DNA of 64,000 nucleotides from contig JASFXZ010000011.1 of NCBI GenBank assembly GCA_032209605.1, forward strand, positions 19,320,770 through 19,384,769. Reading direction: 5' to 3'. The position numbers and the translations under genes were made by a program. A model generated the notes under the pieces. That model saw nothing but the letters and a program-made list of their open reading frames with translations. It had not been told where the DNA came from and did no database searches. Shown one piece after another: positions 12,001 to 27,000 of the stretch. The number at the start of each line of letters is the position of its first letter. The stretch's first letter is position 1. The stretch is from Mactromeris polynyma (Eukaryota; Mollusca; Bivalvia; Venerida; Mactridae).

Positions 12001-15000
12001 ATGGCAACAAAAGATTCCACAATTATGGTGGAAATAAAGGACGGTCAAGAAATACGGTCAAGGGCTGCTGACAGAAATCATTCCAATGACCCAGGCCCGG
12101 GTTATATAAGTGGTGAGTAAATATAATTATATACATTACAAATTATTGCCTACAAAGTATGAAACAGTTTGGTTGGTGTGCTCTGTGGAAATGTCAGTAG
12201 AAATTAGTTTGGTTGTTTCTCTTCTGGATTTATTCTTCACTTGAAGATACCGAAACTATAATCAAAATTTGTTATACTTATTACTATTTGAAACAGACGA
12301 ATTGACAGTAACTGCAAATATATATGAAGAATGTTCTTAAATAAAAAATGTAGGGTCTGTATGAAAGTCCAGTGTATTAATATAACTGACTATAATTATA
12401 CATTTCTTCGTTTACTGCTAAAGGTATATGAGTATTCAAGAATCACTGTAAACATTGTAAATTATTAACTTATGTTTTACATTCAATAAATAATAGTAGC
12501 AACCTAAAGTTACCTGATACTCAAATGGGATTGACTGCCAGATTAAAGTGTGTCTGAAAATTGTAAAATACAGTAATTTCCCAGGTGTATTGTTCATAGA
12601 TACAGACATGAGAATCCGCGGATTCATGGAAATCTGCCGATTTGACGGTCGCAAAAGGCCATTTTTGAGACAAATTAAGCCATCTAAGATGCTTAAAAGC
12701 CAGGAGCTACAGTTGCCGAATTTTTAGCTGAATTTGAAATTTTGCATTCTCATGCCTACAAATATGTGTCGATAATAAGTTGAATTATGCACATGAATGT
12801 AAAACTTCCTCTTATTATTAGTAAATAAAACGTGTACGTGTTAGTACAACAAATATATAATTGTATGACCAACTACATCAACGGTTGCTATACAATGGAA
12901 ATTTCATCAGTATGCTAGTTATGAAAGGGTCGTAAAGATTAGTTGCTGTTGTTGTAGTTGCATTTCATGTCATCAATGCTTGCACGCTGATGAATATTTA
13001 TATTTGAAGTGGAAGGTCATGGAAGCATGTCTGGCAATTTATGGGAATGGCAACAAGGTCACATAATATGTCAATATACACATAAACAGCATATCGAGGG
13101 TTCAGTGCAAGACTCTTGCAACTTCTATATTAATTTTTAGGAGTTATAATAGTCTTGTGTTGAACCCTTGATATATGATGTTGTCATTGGGTATTTTCAA
13201 AGAAACTGCGGAACATATTGATGACCATCAATAAATGAGCATAAACTTGGTTCTTAAACAAGTATATGCTAAAAAGATTTGATTTTAATTAGATAACACA
13301 TTATGTTCCTGATTGGGCTTTTAATAAAGTCTTTCGTCCAAAGTGTACCGGTAGTTAACCTTATTCAACTTTATGTAAGTTAAATTTACACGAAAATGAC
13401 GCAAGTTAGCTGTGGTGTAGTGGTTAGCTTAATGGACCGGAAATCCGTTGACCTGGGTTCAAATCCCAGTAGCGCCATTGACCAATTTTTGGTGTTCCTC
13501 AAACCATGACGTTATTTATCTAAGTAATTATGATAACATTCAAGCAACCGTAAATGAATGCCGAGTCTGTCTGCACCATTTGAAAATGATTAATTATTAA
13601 TACGAATTAATTCATCAGAGAAATGTGTATGAAATCATTCTTTTCATGTGCAATTATTATAATGTCATATTTTATAACTACTCTTATTAGCACTATAATC
13701 TTTTCCACATAGTATAGAATAATTTGTTAGCGCATTATTGTGATTAACAGTTATATAGGGATATTGCTGAAAATGTCATTTTTTATGTTCTAGTCATCTG
13801 TTATTTCCATCATAAAAGGCTTAGGCAAAAATTTAAGAAGATTTATTTGTTGTTTTGAGAATCTCAGTAGCAGAATATTTCTGAATAATTGCTGATTTGT
13901 CTGTAAATGTTCCATTTTAAGGACAAATTCAGACATCTGAAAGTCGCTGAATTTTTTCTGACTTTTTCAGATGTAGTCTGAACAGTTCTGTATCGTGATC
14001 AGTAGCAGAATATTTCTGAATACTGGCTGAACTCTTCTGTAAGTGTTTCATTTGAAGGACACATTCAGACATGGTTTCAGACACATTCAGACAAAATTCA
14101 GCCAAATTGAGATCCAATTTCAGACTGATTCAGACATTTTGTTTTCATGAGGGTCCTTTCCGGGTAACAGCCAAAAATGCATTTCTCAAAAAATAAATTG
14201 GCCCAGTGGCAGGTAAACCTTGATATAGAGAAAACACAGTTAAACAATTTCTAACAAAATGTTTTAGTTTCTAAAAAATATGCCTACAATGGACTGTAGA
14301 ATTCACTTGTCACAAATGTCCCAGACTAGTGAATAAAGTTGTAAAAAGGACGTTGGAATATTAAGACTGGTAGTCCGAAGTTTGTAAAAAGGACGTTTGA
14401 ATATTAAGACTGGTAGTCCGAAGTTTGTAAAAAGGACGTTGGAATATTAAGACTGGTAGTCCGAAGTTTGTAAAAAGGACGTTTGAATATTAAGACTGGT
14501 AGTCCGAAGTTTAGTATATTTTCATTACCCTATATTCTGTTTTGGATGATACTAATTAATATTATGATACAATTTTAGACTGTCCTGGGTGTTGGCCGGG
14601 GCGATTTCTTGAGCCCAGTTACATACCTACATAATTTTTATGGGTCAGCACAGCAAACAAATACAATTCTAAAGAATTGGCTCCATTTGAACCCACAGTG
14701 AAAACCCAATTTTGGATGTCAACTATTCTGTGACCTACATTGGATTGTCTTATTTTGGCTGAATTTAATTTGAATTATGGTGTATGATAGAGTTCAGAAT
14801 GGACACATGGGCTACTTGTAATGTATATTATATATCTGGCAATAGTTAGTGGTTTAGAGTGCTTGTTTAGTGATAAGAAATAATGCTTTGTTTGCTGATA
14901 AGGAAACATAATTCAATGTTACACTGGCCAATAATATCTCTTAGCCATGTTATTATGATTTATCCTGCTGAATACAAGTACAAACATGATCTCTCATTCT

Positions 15001-18000
15001 TTTCTCAGTATGATTTATTAGCACTTTACTACGATCTCCAAAATGAATTTACACATTGGTTCTGAGCCAAATGTTAGGTTACAATTCTTGCTACAATTGA
15101 TGTGATATGCAGTTTCATGGAAGGAGAGAAATAAGAAGTAGATTTTTGAATGTAATCAGTATAAATCAGGGTACTTGTTTTGCCATTTTGGGGCCTTTTA
15201 TGTGTACTATTACCCTACTTCCATTCAACCCCCCCCCCCATCTCACAAAAAAATATGTAAACAACTTTTACAAGTTTAACTTGTTAAATTTTGTTTAAGT
15301 GTTCATAATTATAGTGAAAACGACTGCTGTTATTACCTGTTCAACATAGAACTACCATATAACATGCAGTATTGAGTGCAAAAACACATGTGTGGAACAT
15401 CAAAACAAATTTTCTACAAAGATTTTCAAAATAAAAAAGAGGAGAAAATGTCCATTTTTTTTATTTGTTCCCCCGATGCTCACTTTTCTCCTTTTCATTT
15501 TTATTCCCTCCTCCTAAAGCTCATTTTTGAGAAAATTCCTGTAAAACAAAAAATATAAATACTCTGGCCTTTAGGGTTGCTCCACATTTCTAATTGTCAC
15601 ACATTTATGTTGTCATTTTTCAGAAAATACTGGATCGTTATCCATTAAAAAAGCCGCGGCCGTGGTCCAGTGGTTAGTGCGCTGGACTTGTAACCCGGTG
15701 GTCCGAGTTCGATTCCCGCTCGCGGCAGGTCGTACCCTTCCATGAAAATTTGATAAAAATATCGATTTTCCTCCTCATGTGGAGAAGTTGCCGGCTCCTT
15801 GTGGAAGGGTAAGTTAGTACTGGTTAGATTTCAGTCCAGGAAAAACTGGTTAGGTGAACCGGCCGCCGTATATAACTGAAATATCATTGAGAAACGGCGT
15901 TAAACCCGATGAAACAAACAAACAATATCCATTAAAAATGTATAAAAAAAATATTGCATTGATCATTTCAGTTTGGCTAAAATTCCCCTTTTCCTATATA
16001 CATATGTATTATTCCAATCAGAAGCAGTCTAAGTGTCATGGTGTTATAAAGCACTTTTACTTATTCATACAGGCATTTGGCTTGCAGGAAATGATGGCGC
16101 CATTGCAATATCCCTTAATTTTCTGTCTGAGATGTGGTCTTGTGGTTAAAATTCAATGAATCTCTTCCGTCTAGTTATCTGAATGACATTGATTACTGCG
16201 TTTTACTGTCTTACTGTCATCATGCACCATCAATAGATTTCTGACTTGAAGATTCACCGGTTCATGCCACTGCCATTGAAATTGAGTCATAATAAAAAAT
16301 AAGTGGTATTTGAATGATGTTTGAATACATCTTACAAAGTTCCATCAAGTTCATGAATGTATGAATCATTACAATCGGCAGGGTTTAAGGTGTGATTTAA
16401 TGTATGTAAATAAATGTTTTTACATATTTGGTAAGGAAGTACATTATAGCTGTAGAAAATTCCAATAATTAAGGTATTCCACCCATAACTGAAATTGTTC
16501 GTTCGTTATTTTTGTTTATAAGGTCATCAGTCACCTGATGTACATGTAGGTACTTATAGGCATTTTGGTTGACCCATAACTATAACTGAAATAGTTCATT
16601 TCCATTGTATATGTATGGCTCAGTAATCAAAATATAAAACTTGTTAGAAAAATTAATATCAAAATATTATCATTTAAAATGTTTTTTGAATTATAACATT
16701 CTATTCAAATTTGCTTCAATACGTTTTTCTAGAAACAAAGAATTAATATTTTTTTTAAAACCCGACATTTTTCATAAAGGGAGGTAATAAAGTGATATTA
16801 TATTGAAAATATAGTGAAAATGTTTAAAGGTTATTAAAAGACCAAGAATACCATGATTTTGTTGCGCATTCAATATTATTATGTTTTACAACAACACTAA
16901 GTTAAATTTTACAGAAAAAATCTTAATTCTTTTGTGAAAAAGCAAACAAAAACCACTTAAAAGTGTTACTTTTTCTCAGAGAAATGTGCACGTCATTCTG
17001 TTCAAAATGACATTGCGCTTGACCGGACGGTAAAAGTCTCTGAAAGTTTGATATATTCTGTGTTAGATAATGTAAATAATTTTTATTACAGACAATTTGA
17101 TGCCTCATTGATACATCAATTTAGTTTAGGTCATCTGCTATTAACAATATTTAAATTTTGAAAGGGAAATTTGCCCATTTCTTAAATGCTATATGCATAA
17201 ATGTAAAAAAACAAACATTTTCTTTGAATTTCTTGTAGCTGTTTCTTACATTACTTCAATATACATATCTGATAAGTACAAAGATGCTTTCCTAAACAAG
17301 AAATATTACAAATGAGAAGTGTAATGTTAATTTTCCATGTATTGGTCATTTTTGTACAGCGAACGTTTTCAGGAAGGAAGTTTCCAAAGAAAGAAGGTCA
17401 TAACTTTTTTTTTGAACGGTAAAAATTTATGAAATTTAATTTTTTTATCCACATTATAGTACAGATTGAATAGATACAAGTTTCATTTTATTTTGGAGAA
17501 ATGTTCATTATGGGTGGAATACCTTAAGACATTCAACTCCTGACTTTCTTTTAAGAAATTTCACTGTCATTGAAGACATGTTTGCATATATTGTAAATGA
17601 ATGTGATAATTTCTGACATGAAAACAAGACAAAAACATTTCTGATGTATTGAAACCTTATGTCATTCCATGTTCATTATCAACAGGGGTGTGGAATTTTT
17701 TATTCTTTCCACTTGCCCACGGACAAGTTGGACTGAATTTTCTACTTGTCCACAGCCAAAGTTCACTTGCCCAAATAAATAGTGAAAAAAAACAGGAACA
17801 TTGTATCAGGTGTTAGAAAGGCTTTATTTAACGTCATTGTTAACATAGATGATGAATCTTAACTACTACCTGTACTACATGGTTTATATGTACCTGATCT
17901 AACAACAAATTTGTCCATTTCGTGCCGAAACAACTTTGCAACGCAGCTATTTCTACGTAACATCATATTTACCAAAGCACCGCTTGGTTGCCTCGATACG

Positions 18001-21000
18001 GCCAATCAGAGAGCTTATTTTTCCGATAGCAAGTGCTTCCGGCGAGAGGCCTCAAGTTTGTGCTACGAGAGTGTATTTACGCATTGTAAACGTGATTTAC
18101 GCAAAACTGGTAATAAATTTAACGCTCGCGATTTGTTAAGATTAGAAATTCGGCCTTTTTCATTTTTTCTGGCTCTGAAATTCACTTGCCCGCGGACAAA
18201 TGCTACGGTAAAATCTACTTGTCCGCTGGCAAAAAGTCCCGAGTCGGACAAGTCGGGCATATGAATTCCGCACCCCTGATCAAATCACAGGCAAATACTC
18301 TCCGATCTGATGACTAACATCTTAAAATCCGCTACTTTGGTTAGAAACTTCCTTATAGCTTTCTGAGAAGATAGAAAAAATGTAATGCAGCTTACATCGT
18401 TAAATATACTGTTGGACCTCGTTCATTCGAATTCATCGGGTCCGAAACTTTCTATCGATTAATACGTGGTTTCGAATAACCCATTTCAATTTGACGATTA
18501 ATATGTGGTTTCGAATAACCCATTTCAATTTGACGATTAATACGTGGTTTCGAATAACCCATTTCAATTTGACTATTAATACGTGGTTTCGAATAACCCA
18601 TTTCAATTTGACTATTAATACGTGGTTTCGAATAACCCATTTCAATTTGACGATTGATATGTGGTTTCGAATAACCCATTTCAATTTGTAGATTAATACG
18701 TGGTTTCGAATAACCCATTTCAATTTGACGTGCATTAGAAGATACCGGTACATCGGGACCTGATATTTATATTTATTTCGGATGATTACTGTCAGTATTC
18801 AGATAGAAGCTTGTCGAATAAACGAGATCTGACTGTATATTTAACAACTTAAGCTGCATTACATTTTAAGCACTTCAATGTTTTATGTGACATCATGTGC
18901 TGTGTAACGCTTTTGTTCTACGAGATATCATGAGCTATTGTCTCACTCAAATAGTTCCTGGGATTATTCTCATAGCTGATGTTCATGTTTCGATATTATT
19001 TATGTAATAGCAGAACAAATTTGTTTGGAACTGGATTTTGGATAACACTACATAAATCTGAATTAATTGCTGCATCACATGCAACATATTTGGCCTTGAA
19101 GCTAGACAAAATAATTTGCAAACCAGTGAAATTAAGACTTGTTATTCTGACTGTACAAAACGAGGAGTTTATCAGGACTAATAGCTGTCTGGTTTATTTT
19201 TGCTAAACCACTGAGAAGCATGCACTAAATATTGATATATAGGTGCTGGTGAATCAGGTAATCTGGATCACCATCTTGGGTTCTTGATCAATTTGGTGCA
19301 GAAATGATATTTGTGTGATATTATTGTTATCTCCAGTAATCTAAGACTTGCAGCTAATTAGGGGTGTCAGCATCTATTGGCCAGTTGTTACGGAAACATT
19401 GTTTCTACCTGGAAAACAGGTGTTAATTCAAACTAGTAATAGGTACAGTATATGCCCTATTGATGCACCTGGCAAGCTGCTAAACGCAAACCCAGCACAT
19501 AAAATTATATGAATCTGAAAAGCCCTATTTCCATCTTTTAAAAAAATGGAATCAAAACTTTTGTCTGAATGAAGAAATAAGAAATCATAACAATGCAAAC
19601 TGTTCTGCAATACCAGATGCGTTAGTTATGATTAATACAGCCTGTGTTGTCCGGTCCAATTCGTCAATTACTAATGTACATCGGTGTGTCCTTCATCTGT
19701 GTCTCTTGCTCACAAAAAGTATAAAATATGTCGGCATTCATGTTGATCTTTTAAGTCAAGATAAAAGTGGATGGGATGATTTGGCACAAAATATTTACTG
19801 TGCCCCAAGTCAAAATTGAATTCTCACAAACTTCAAAGATACCTAGAATTTTATAAGTAGGCTCAAGATGTTTGATGCAATACAAGTTGAAACATTTCTT
19901 CTCTGGGACTGCAAATGCGCTGCGTCTAGACATATTGTAGTCAGCACGAATTGTTGTTCGATTCAAACCGCAGTTAATACTTTTAATATTTTGAGGGGTG
20001 AAAGTGAAACTGATTTATCTTCAATTAAATGAAGGAGCAGATAGACCTGTTTTGCTTTCACTCCTTGAATTAATGTGAAGTAATGATTCTGACAGATGCT
20101 GTTATTAGGATAATTATAACATAGTTTTAGTGTAGGTTTATTGGTAAACAACTGCAGACAGACAAATGCCAGGCATTGTTATTGTAACATAGGTTTCATT
20201 TTATTAAGTAAACGCTATGCAGCACTGATTACCGGTAATTAATGAGCTTCGTAACCTGTTTGTCTGATTTTGTTGTTTTGTTATATTTTCATTAGAACAA
20301 TATCACTATAATTATGTCTCTGTTCTGATAATAGATATGTCAGACTTTGTGATTGTGTGATTTTTTAATACTCTTTTAGGCGTAACAGTAATACTGCTCT
20401 CTGCAATGTTTTGATACATTAAATATTTCATGCATGTCTTTTCATGCAAGCAGGCTGTCAAGCGGTCATTGTTTTTCCTACTTTTTCCTTATTTTCCTTA
20501 TTTTTTATATCTTCCTGTTTTTTCCTACTTTTTGGTCCAAAATTCCTGAAATTTCCTACTTTTTGGGTTCAAATAGTGTACTTCACACAGACCTTATATT
20601 AATAGTCAGAAAATAGTTGTATGTTTGTAGGATTTTTTCAATTGGGAGTGCATAATAGTCCAGCGGCTAAGTCCAATATATTGGCATAATTGATCACTTC
20701 AATTAATACGTTGAATGAATTAAGAAAATATTTATTCACACAGAAGACAAGAACAATTGACACCATACCTCTGACAAGAGATGCACTACTTCAACATAAA
20801 AAGCGTGCAGTTTACCAATGAAGTGTTATTTGGGGTAATTTATCAGTGGCAAATCCTAGTATGCCATCACCAGACATATTTAGTTTGCATACACTTGATG
20901 TTACCTTGGTGCCATTCTGGTCAGTGCTTGCAGAAGCTGCAGTGTCATGACAAGAGCTAATCCACTGTGGCTGTAAGAAAGGATGTCGAGGGGCATGTAA

Positions 21001-24000
21001 ATGCTAGAAAGCATCATTGAAATGCACAGCAGTATGTAACTCACAGTTCACCGGACTGTGAGAAAGAAACTGAATGAGACTGTGCTAAATGTTGATTATC
21101 CTGCATTTGGATGTTATATAATTATTAATAATTTGAATATGTTCTATAACAATTGTTATGCCAAAAGGTTACTTTTGAGGGGCCATTTTTATTTTCGTCC
21201 CCATTTTGAAAAAGAAATACTTGTCTTGTATCATAATAGGATTTAACACATATTTTTTCATTGCAAGTAAATTGAAAGATTTTCTAAAGTAATGTAAACA
21301 GTAACTATAACTGTGAAAATTTACACCTTGTCAGAGACGCCATTGTGAATTGTATCACCATTTTTATTTCATAGTTTATGTCCCCTGTTACCAACGATAA
21401 TATGTTGGTTTGTGTCTGTATCCAAATAAATGTTTCATTTATGTTTTATCATTGTATACCACATCAATAATGTATATGAAAAAAACATCAAATTTTGAAA
21501 TTTTTGGCGGCGCCATTTTGAATTTGGCCGCCATTTTGAAAACATAATCTATGTCCCCTGGTATTATTAATACAACGTAGGCCTGTGTCTATATCAAATG
21601 ATAAGTTTCACGAATTTGTTAACGTTCTAACATACCACATTGATAGTGTATATATACGAATACTGTCAAACTTTGACATTTTTGATGGCGCCATTTTGAA
21701 TTCGGGCTTTGATGATTTTCAGTATTTATAAAGTTGAAAAAATATTTTTTGGCATATCTACGTTGTATTTTCTTAATTTGTAACATCTATTGAACTATTG
21801 CATATTGGTAGACTTCATCAAGTGTATGGTGTTGTATTCCCAGTACCTTATGTCGGCCATCTTTAATTTGGCGGCCATATTGGATTTTTTCGTGGCTCCA
21901 TATCAGATTTATGTCTCTAACCCTTAATCTTTCACTATGCCAAGTGTCATGCTTTTACCATAAAGTGATCAATTGTTCTGATATCCGCTGGACTAATAGA
22001 AGACTGGACTCTTCTTGTGAGACTATACAGACTGGGGGGGGGGGGGGGGGTTGTGCAGACTGTTGGCCTGTAGCTGCTTACTTAATGATGACGCCAAGGT
22101 GAAAGATGTAAAAGAGTCAAAAGACCTGTCTATGCAGTCTCGTCAAGATGTATTCTAGTTAGCAATTAATGTCTGTAAGTAATGCCAAGTTCTGCCCAAT
22201 CATATGTAAAGACTCCTACTTTTTTAGTACAAATTCCTTATTTTACCTACTTTTCTCCTACTTTTTGGTAAATTTTATTCCTTCTTTTCTCCTACATTTT
22301 GAAATAAGTTCACTTGACAGCCTGTGCAAGATGGTTTGTACAAGTGCAGACTGCATAAAAGGCTTCACAGATTGGCTGACATTCAGTCTGAGAAACTTGC
22401 AATTACTGTCTCCGAAAGAAATTTTGTATGATAATTTTTCCTAGGTTTTGAATACATTTGATGGGGGACCTTGCAGGAAGCTACAGGACATGTTTGCAAT
22501 TTTTCGCAATGCTTAATTGTAACCACCTTTAACAGAAGCATTGATATAAATTTTGAAAATTTGTAAGTGATCTCTAATGGCTTGAACCCCTTAGGGGTCA
22601 AGTAGGAATTTCCCAAAACTTAAGGTATGTGCAAATGTAACTCGGTTTCGGTATAAGAGAAGTTAAATAAAAGTTTTGAACCATACCTTCAGTACATAAT
22701 TATGAAACATTATAATGTTTGTTCCTCATAGCAGAGATTCCAGAATACCGAGTCCAGTAATTTACTTAATCATGGGGAAATGTTTGATCTTCGCATAGTA
22801 TATTTTTTCTGAACTTGTTATGCAAATATGAGATGATCAGAATAAATAACATGTGGAGAATGGTTTGGTTTAATAAGGTTGTATTCTTGTGTTTCATACA
22901 GTCATGTATGTATCATTTATTTCCAACAAAAATGTGCAGAAAAATCTTCTACAAATCATTGTCCTTCTTCAACAGCAAAATACAATTTATGTCTTGTTTT
23001 AAGTTCTGTCTTATTTTTTGTGCAGTGGTGACAATCATTTATTTTCTTGAATGAAAAACAAACAGAAGGGGCCAAGTAAGCGTTTTTTACCAGAGGCTTA
23101 AGTGTCGATTGTCAAGAAATAAAAAATAAAATTCCTCCCATTGTAAGGGAAAAATGAATAATTATTGTGCAATAAATGTACTATGGTTGTGATAATTTTA
23201 AAGCAATTAGTGTCAAGAAATTAGACTATAAGCTTGTTAAATATACCTATTTACATCAAATCTTAGACAGAAACATTGATCAGTTTATACACATTGTCTG
23301 ATGACCAGACAAATTACTTCCTGTAAATAGTACTGGAATTCAAATAACTATATGGTATATTGAACATACTAGACTTATAAGTAAGGAAGTTGAATATATG
23401 TGGCGCCAGTTATTGTGTTTGAACTTTATGAGATGTTCATGCGTTGGGTTTGATGTCATACAAATTGTTTGGTTATTGGTTAGGGATCTATGCAAGGTCA
23501 TCTTTTCTGCTGTAACTGACTGGGCCTCCTCTTGATAAACATCTACATATTTATTCCCATCATAGTATATTATAATATGGTACTTAGCACATCCGGATAT
23601 CGCAAAACATTGTCTATTATTTCTTAATTTAGACAAAAGTTATGGTAGGATTTTTAATATTTTCGCAATTAAGAAAAATACAGATCCTTATATATGCGTC
23701 TGGTTCGTGTTTTGTAGCGCCCAGGAAGTTTTAAACATGTCAAATAAGGTAAGCCAAAGAATGATTGCCATTTCAGTTACTAATACATTGTGCAATGGTA
23801 ATGTAAAATGCAATATTTTTTCCACCATATTCGCTTGTCAAATGAACCATGTTCAAAGTGCTGTTTGGTCAGTGTACATGATATGGATGGATCCTATTGT
23901 GTATTTGGATATCATGTTACAGATAGGGAGTTGAACACATACTCTTGTAAATACTGATTATAGATTAAATTCCACTATGGTTATAATCAGTGGATCAACA

Positions 24001-27000
24001 GCAAGTACAATATGTTATCTGACATTGTTGTACTGGCATTGCTGCTGTTACATCATACGTTAGGCTGTCCATAAGGCCATGCAAACTTAGGTGTGGTTGT
24101 TGTATTTAGCTTGGGTACATAGTAGCAGTATGTCAAATGCGTTTTACAGGACTCTAGAAATCCACTAGCCTGACATCCCAGACAAGTCTAATTCCGGATT
24201 TGGACTACCAACAGTTGAGTTGGATTAAGTCACCATATTCTATGCTCCTAAAACTAGCCTACCATGTTGGACAAGTCAAAATTAACATGTACACTAGTCT
24301 GGGACAACTGTATTTAAAGAAAATTTCTAGAGCTGTGGTATTTAGGAATAAACATGCATGTAGGTTGGTCGGTTGATAGATAACTTAAGTGTGGTACTAC
24401 TGTGTATTATTATGGTGGTCTGTTGACCTACCTAACTTGAATCAAGTATCAGATGTATGCAGTATAAGTGGAGTTTTTTTCGAGTCAAAACGTTTTCTAA
24501 TTGTTGATATCTGATGTCATAAATAGAAATTTTCAATTGCCAATCACTATAAGTGAGTATCGTTACATTATAATAGGTACATAAAACATTCTATATCTGT
24601 GCATGAGGAACTTTATGCTGGCCGTACTTTCGGCGACTATCTGGAATGTGCAACATTCACACACATTTCTATGTGACATTTAAACTTCACCACTTATACA
24701 TTATATTGTAGACTATTGACAAATGTGTGTACGTCATTATTTCAGAACTTGCTGTGCATATTACATGGATGCATAATGAATTCAGCAAATAACCTAGCAA
24801 TTAATGTGTCATAAAGTACAATCAGTTTTCTGAGATGTAGTCGATCCATAATACTGGGGGCAAAATGCTTCTGTCAAAATTTCTTTTTTTTTTAGATATC
24901 ACAGTGAAGGGCATATATAAGTTTTGCATGTACTTGTAATACTTTATTATTAATTTGTTTGGGAATGGGATGAACCAATGACCCATGTTGTGGGCAAGGT
25001 AAATTAATTGGATCGACCTCAATGATGAGGGACATTGAGAGAGATAGATGTATGTTCTTGTCTGATAATACACATCAAACTGTAATCTTATTATTTTGGC
25101 AGCAATTTATCCAACATGCTTTTATCAAATATCAACACATGCTGTTCTAGGCTAAATATACTGCTTGTTGGCAGGATGTTTGTTTATTCATGAATGAAAA
25201 TGTGTTAACAGTTTGTATAAGCATTTAAAATAATAGTTTGTTGTGCATCTGGGTATTTCAATATTGCAGGATCTATTTTCAAAAGTATCTCTCCACTGCA
25301 GTTAATAACACTGTGAATAAACAGTCAATTTTTATAAATTAATGGTGTCAGTCATTCAAAGGGAGTTAACTGTTCTTGATTTTTTTTAAAAAGTGGAACA
25401 AGTTTGCGCAAATTCTTTGTGATTAGATTTAAAGAAATTTATACTAAGATAAGTATTCCAACATGGGATATGAAATGGAAATTGGAAAGGATGTTGAAAA
25501 AGGTAAATCAATATCTCCTACTTACCCTACGTATTGGGACACCCTGAATTTTGCAACTGACATAATATTCAGAAAAGATATTGTATTTTCATGTCCCCTT
25601 AATCCTTGGACACCAAAAGGTCAAATATCTTGACCCTTATACTGTTGTTGTAGGGTATACAATTGCAGACTGCTGTGATAACTAAGCCATTGACTGCAGG
25701 TTGTTGGCAGTGCAATTTCTTACCAGTGCTGGTTATGTGTTAAGAATATAACAAATATTTAACTTTCAGATTTATAGGCAAGGAATAGATCAATAATGGA
25801 TTTCTGTAAACTGTAAACAGTTTGTCTGGATGACTTTTGGCATAATTGGAAATTCTGTGAGGGTTGTTGCACACGTTTCTGCTTCACACTTTTGTTGTAT
25901 TTTTGCACATTTTCCTTGTAAATTTTCATTGTTCCCTAGGAACTTTTCATGATTTTTTTTCTTCATCATTGTTTATGATATAACTATTGCCAGTGTACAA
26001 ACTATCATGTTCAATCATTTTGGATGTTTGCCTTTATTTCTGATGTTATGATAGTTTATGTATGATTGAAATATATGGGATTTCTTAATGTCATTTAGAG
26101 CTGCACTCTGTGCAAATAGTTTGTCTTATTTTTATTGCTATAATGCAGCTTTGCCAATGGTTCAATTCAAACTGTGCTGATAATCAACCAATCGGATGCA
26201 TGTTTGTGTATTTTCAGGAGGTCAAGGTCAGGAATCAGACTCGGGTGGACTTGGTTGCTGTGGTTACATTCTGTGGTTTTTGTCAATGCTAGTCATAATA
26301 ATTACCTTACCTTTCTCGTTGTGCCTTTGTATCAAGGTAAGATGACTGTGAAATTTAATTTCCAATTTAGTTGTTTTTAGCCTTGACATTCTGTGGCTTC
26401 GTCTGTTGCTACATGATATTGTATCATGTCTTTGAATCCCTTGAAACGTTTTATCAGTCACTGCTGTAAACAAAATTGATGAATGTGCATAATGTATAAT
26501 CTTTCTGCCGTACTAACATGGCTTTGCTTTGTGCATATATCTGTGTTGTATGAACCAATCAGATCTTACAATAACCACTAAACCAACTTCTTTTCAACCA
26601 AACAACGTTTGTAACCTTGACGCGGATTGGTTAACCTTTTGATAAGGGTTACGTTACCGTACCTAAATATGTTTTACAGAAATTCATTTTGGATAATATT
26701 ATTGAGTGACCAGCAATTGTTACATAGCAACATTGTTTATGTTGCACAACAAATCTTGACCTTCAAATTGGGTTGACCATATTTTTCAAAGAAATCTTTT
26801 GTTACAACTGTTTTGCATTGACAGATGTTTTAAAATTAATTTAGTACCAAATTTTACTCTAGGACCTTTTTGCATGAAATTATTTAAGAGTTTGTTAAAC
26901 TATTATATAATACTTTGTTGCAGGTGGTACAGGAGTATGAACGTGCTGTCATCTTCCGTCTTGGACGTTTATTGTCGGGTGGAGCGAAGGGCCCCGGTAT

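Larger units (their letters stand above)
12113..26217 (+). other. Stomatin intron 1 (14.1 kb)
   Basis: Bounded by TG/gtgagt and ttttcag/GA with matching phase. It contains the hairpin at 13091, the tRNA-like sequence, the 43-bp repeat, the SINE at 15652, and the elements at 17683, 18377 and 20451. I saw nothing else between 22331 and 26217. Confidence 0.7.

Noticed and set aside
12603..12765. Possible small element with CATGAGAAT/ATTCTCATG ends
   Set aside because: The inverted ends are only about 9 bp and no target duplication could be defined.
15653..15728. tRNA gene
   Set aside because: It is the head of a SINE: body, tail and target duplication follow directly.
17911..18264. 117-codon ORF
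   Set aside because: Lies wholly inside the CAGGGGTG-ended element; no transposase or other motif.
18433..18753. Overlapping repeat ORFs on both strands
   Set aside because: Produced by the 39-bp tandem repeat; three frames are open for the same reason.
23720..23748. Possible alternative first exon of stomatin (ATGTCAAATAAG before gtaagc)
   Set aside because: It ends in phase 0, whereas exon 2 needs phase 1; joining would give a short frame that stops.
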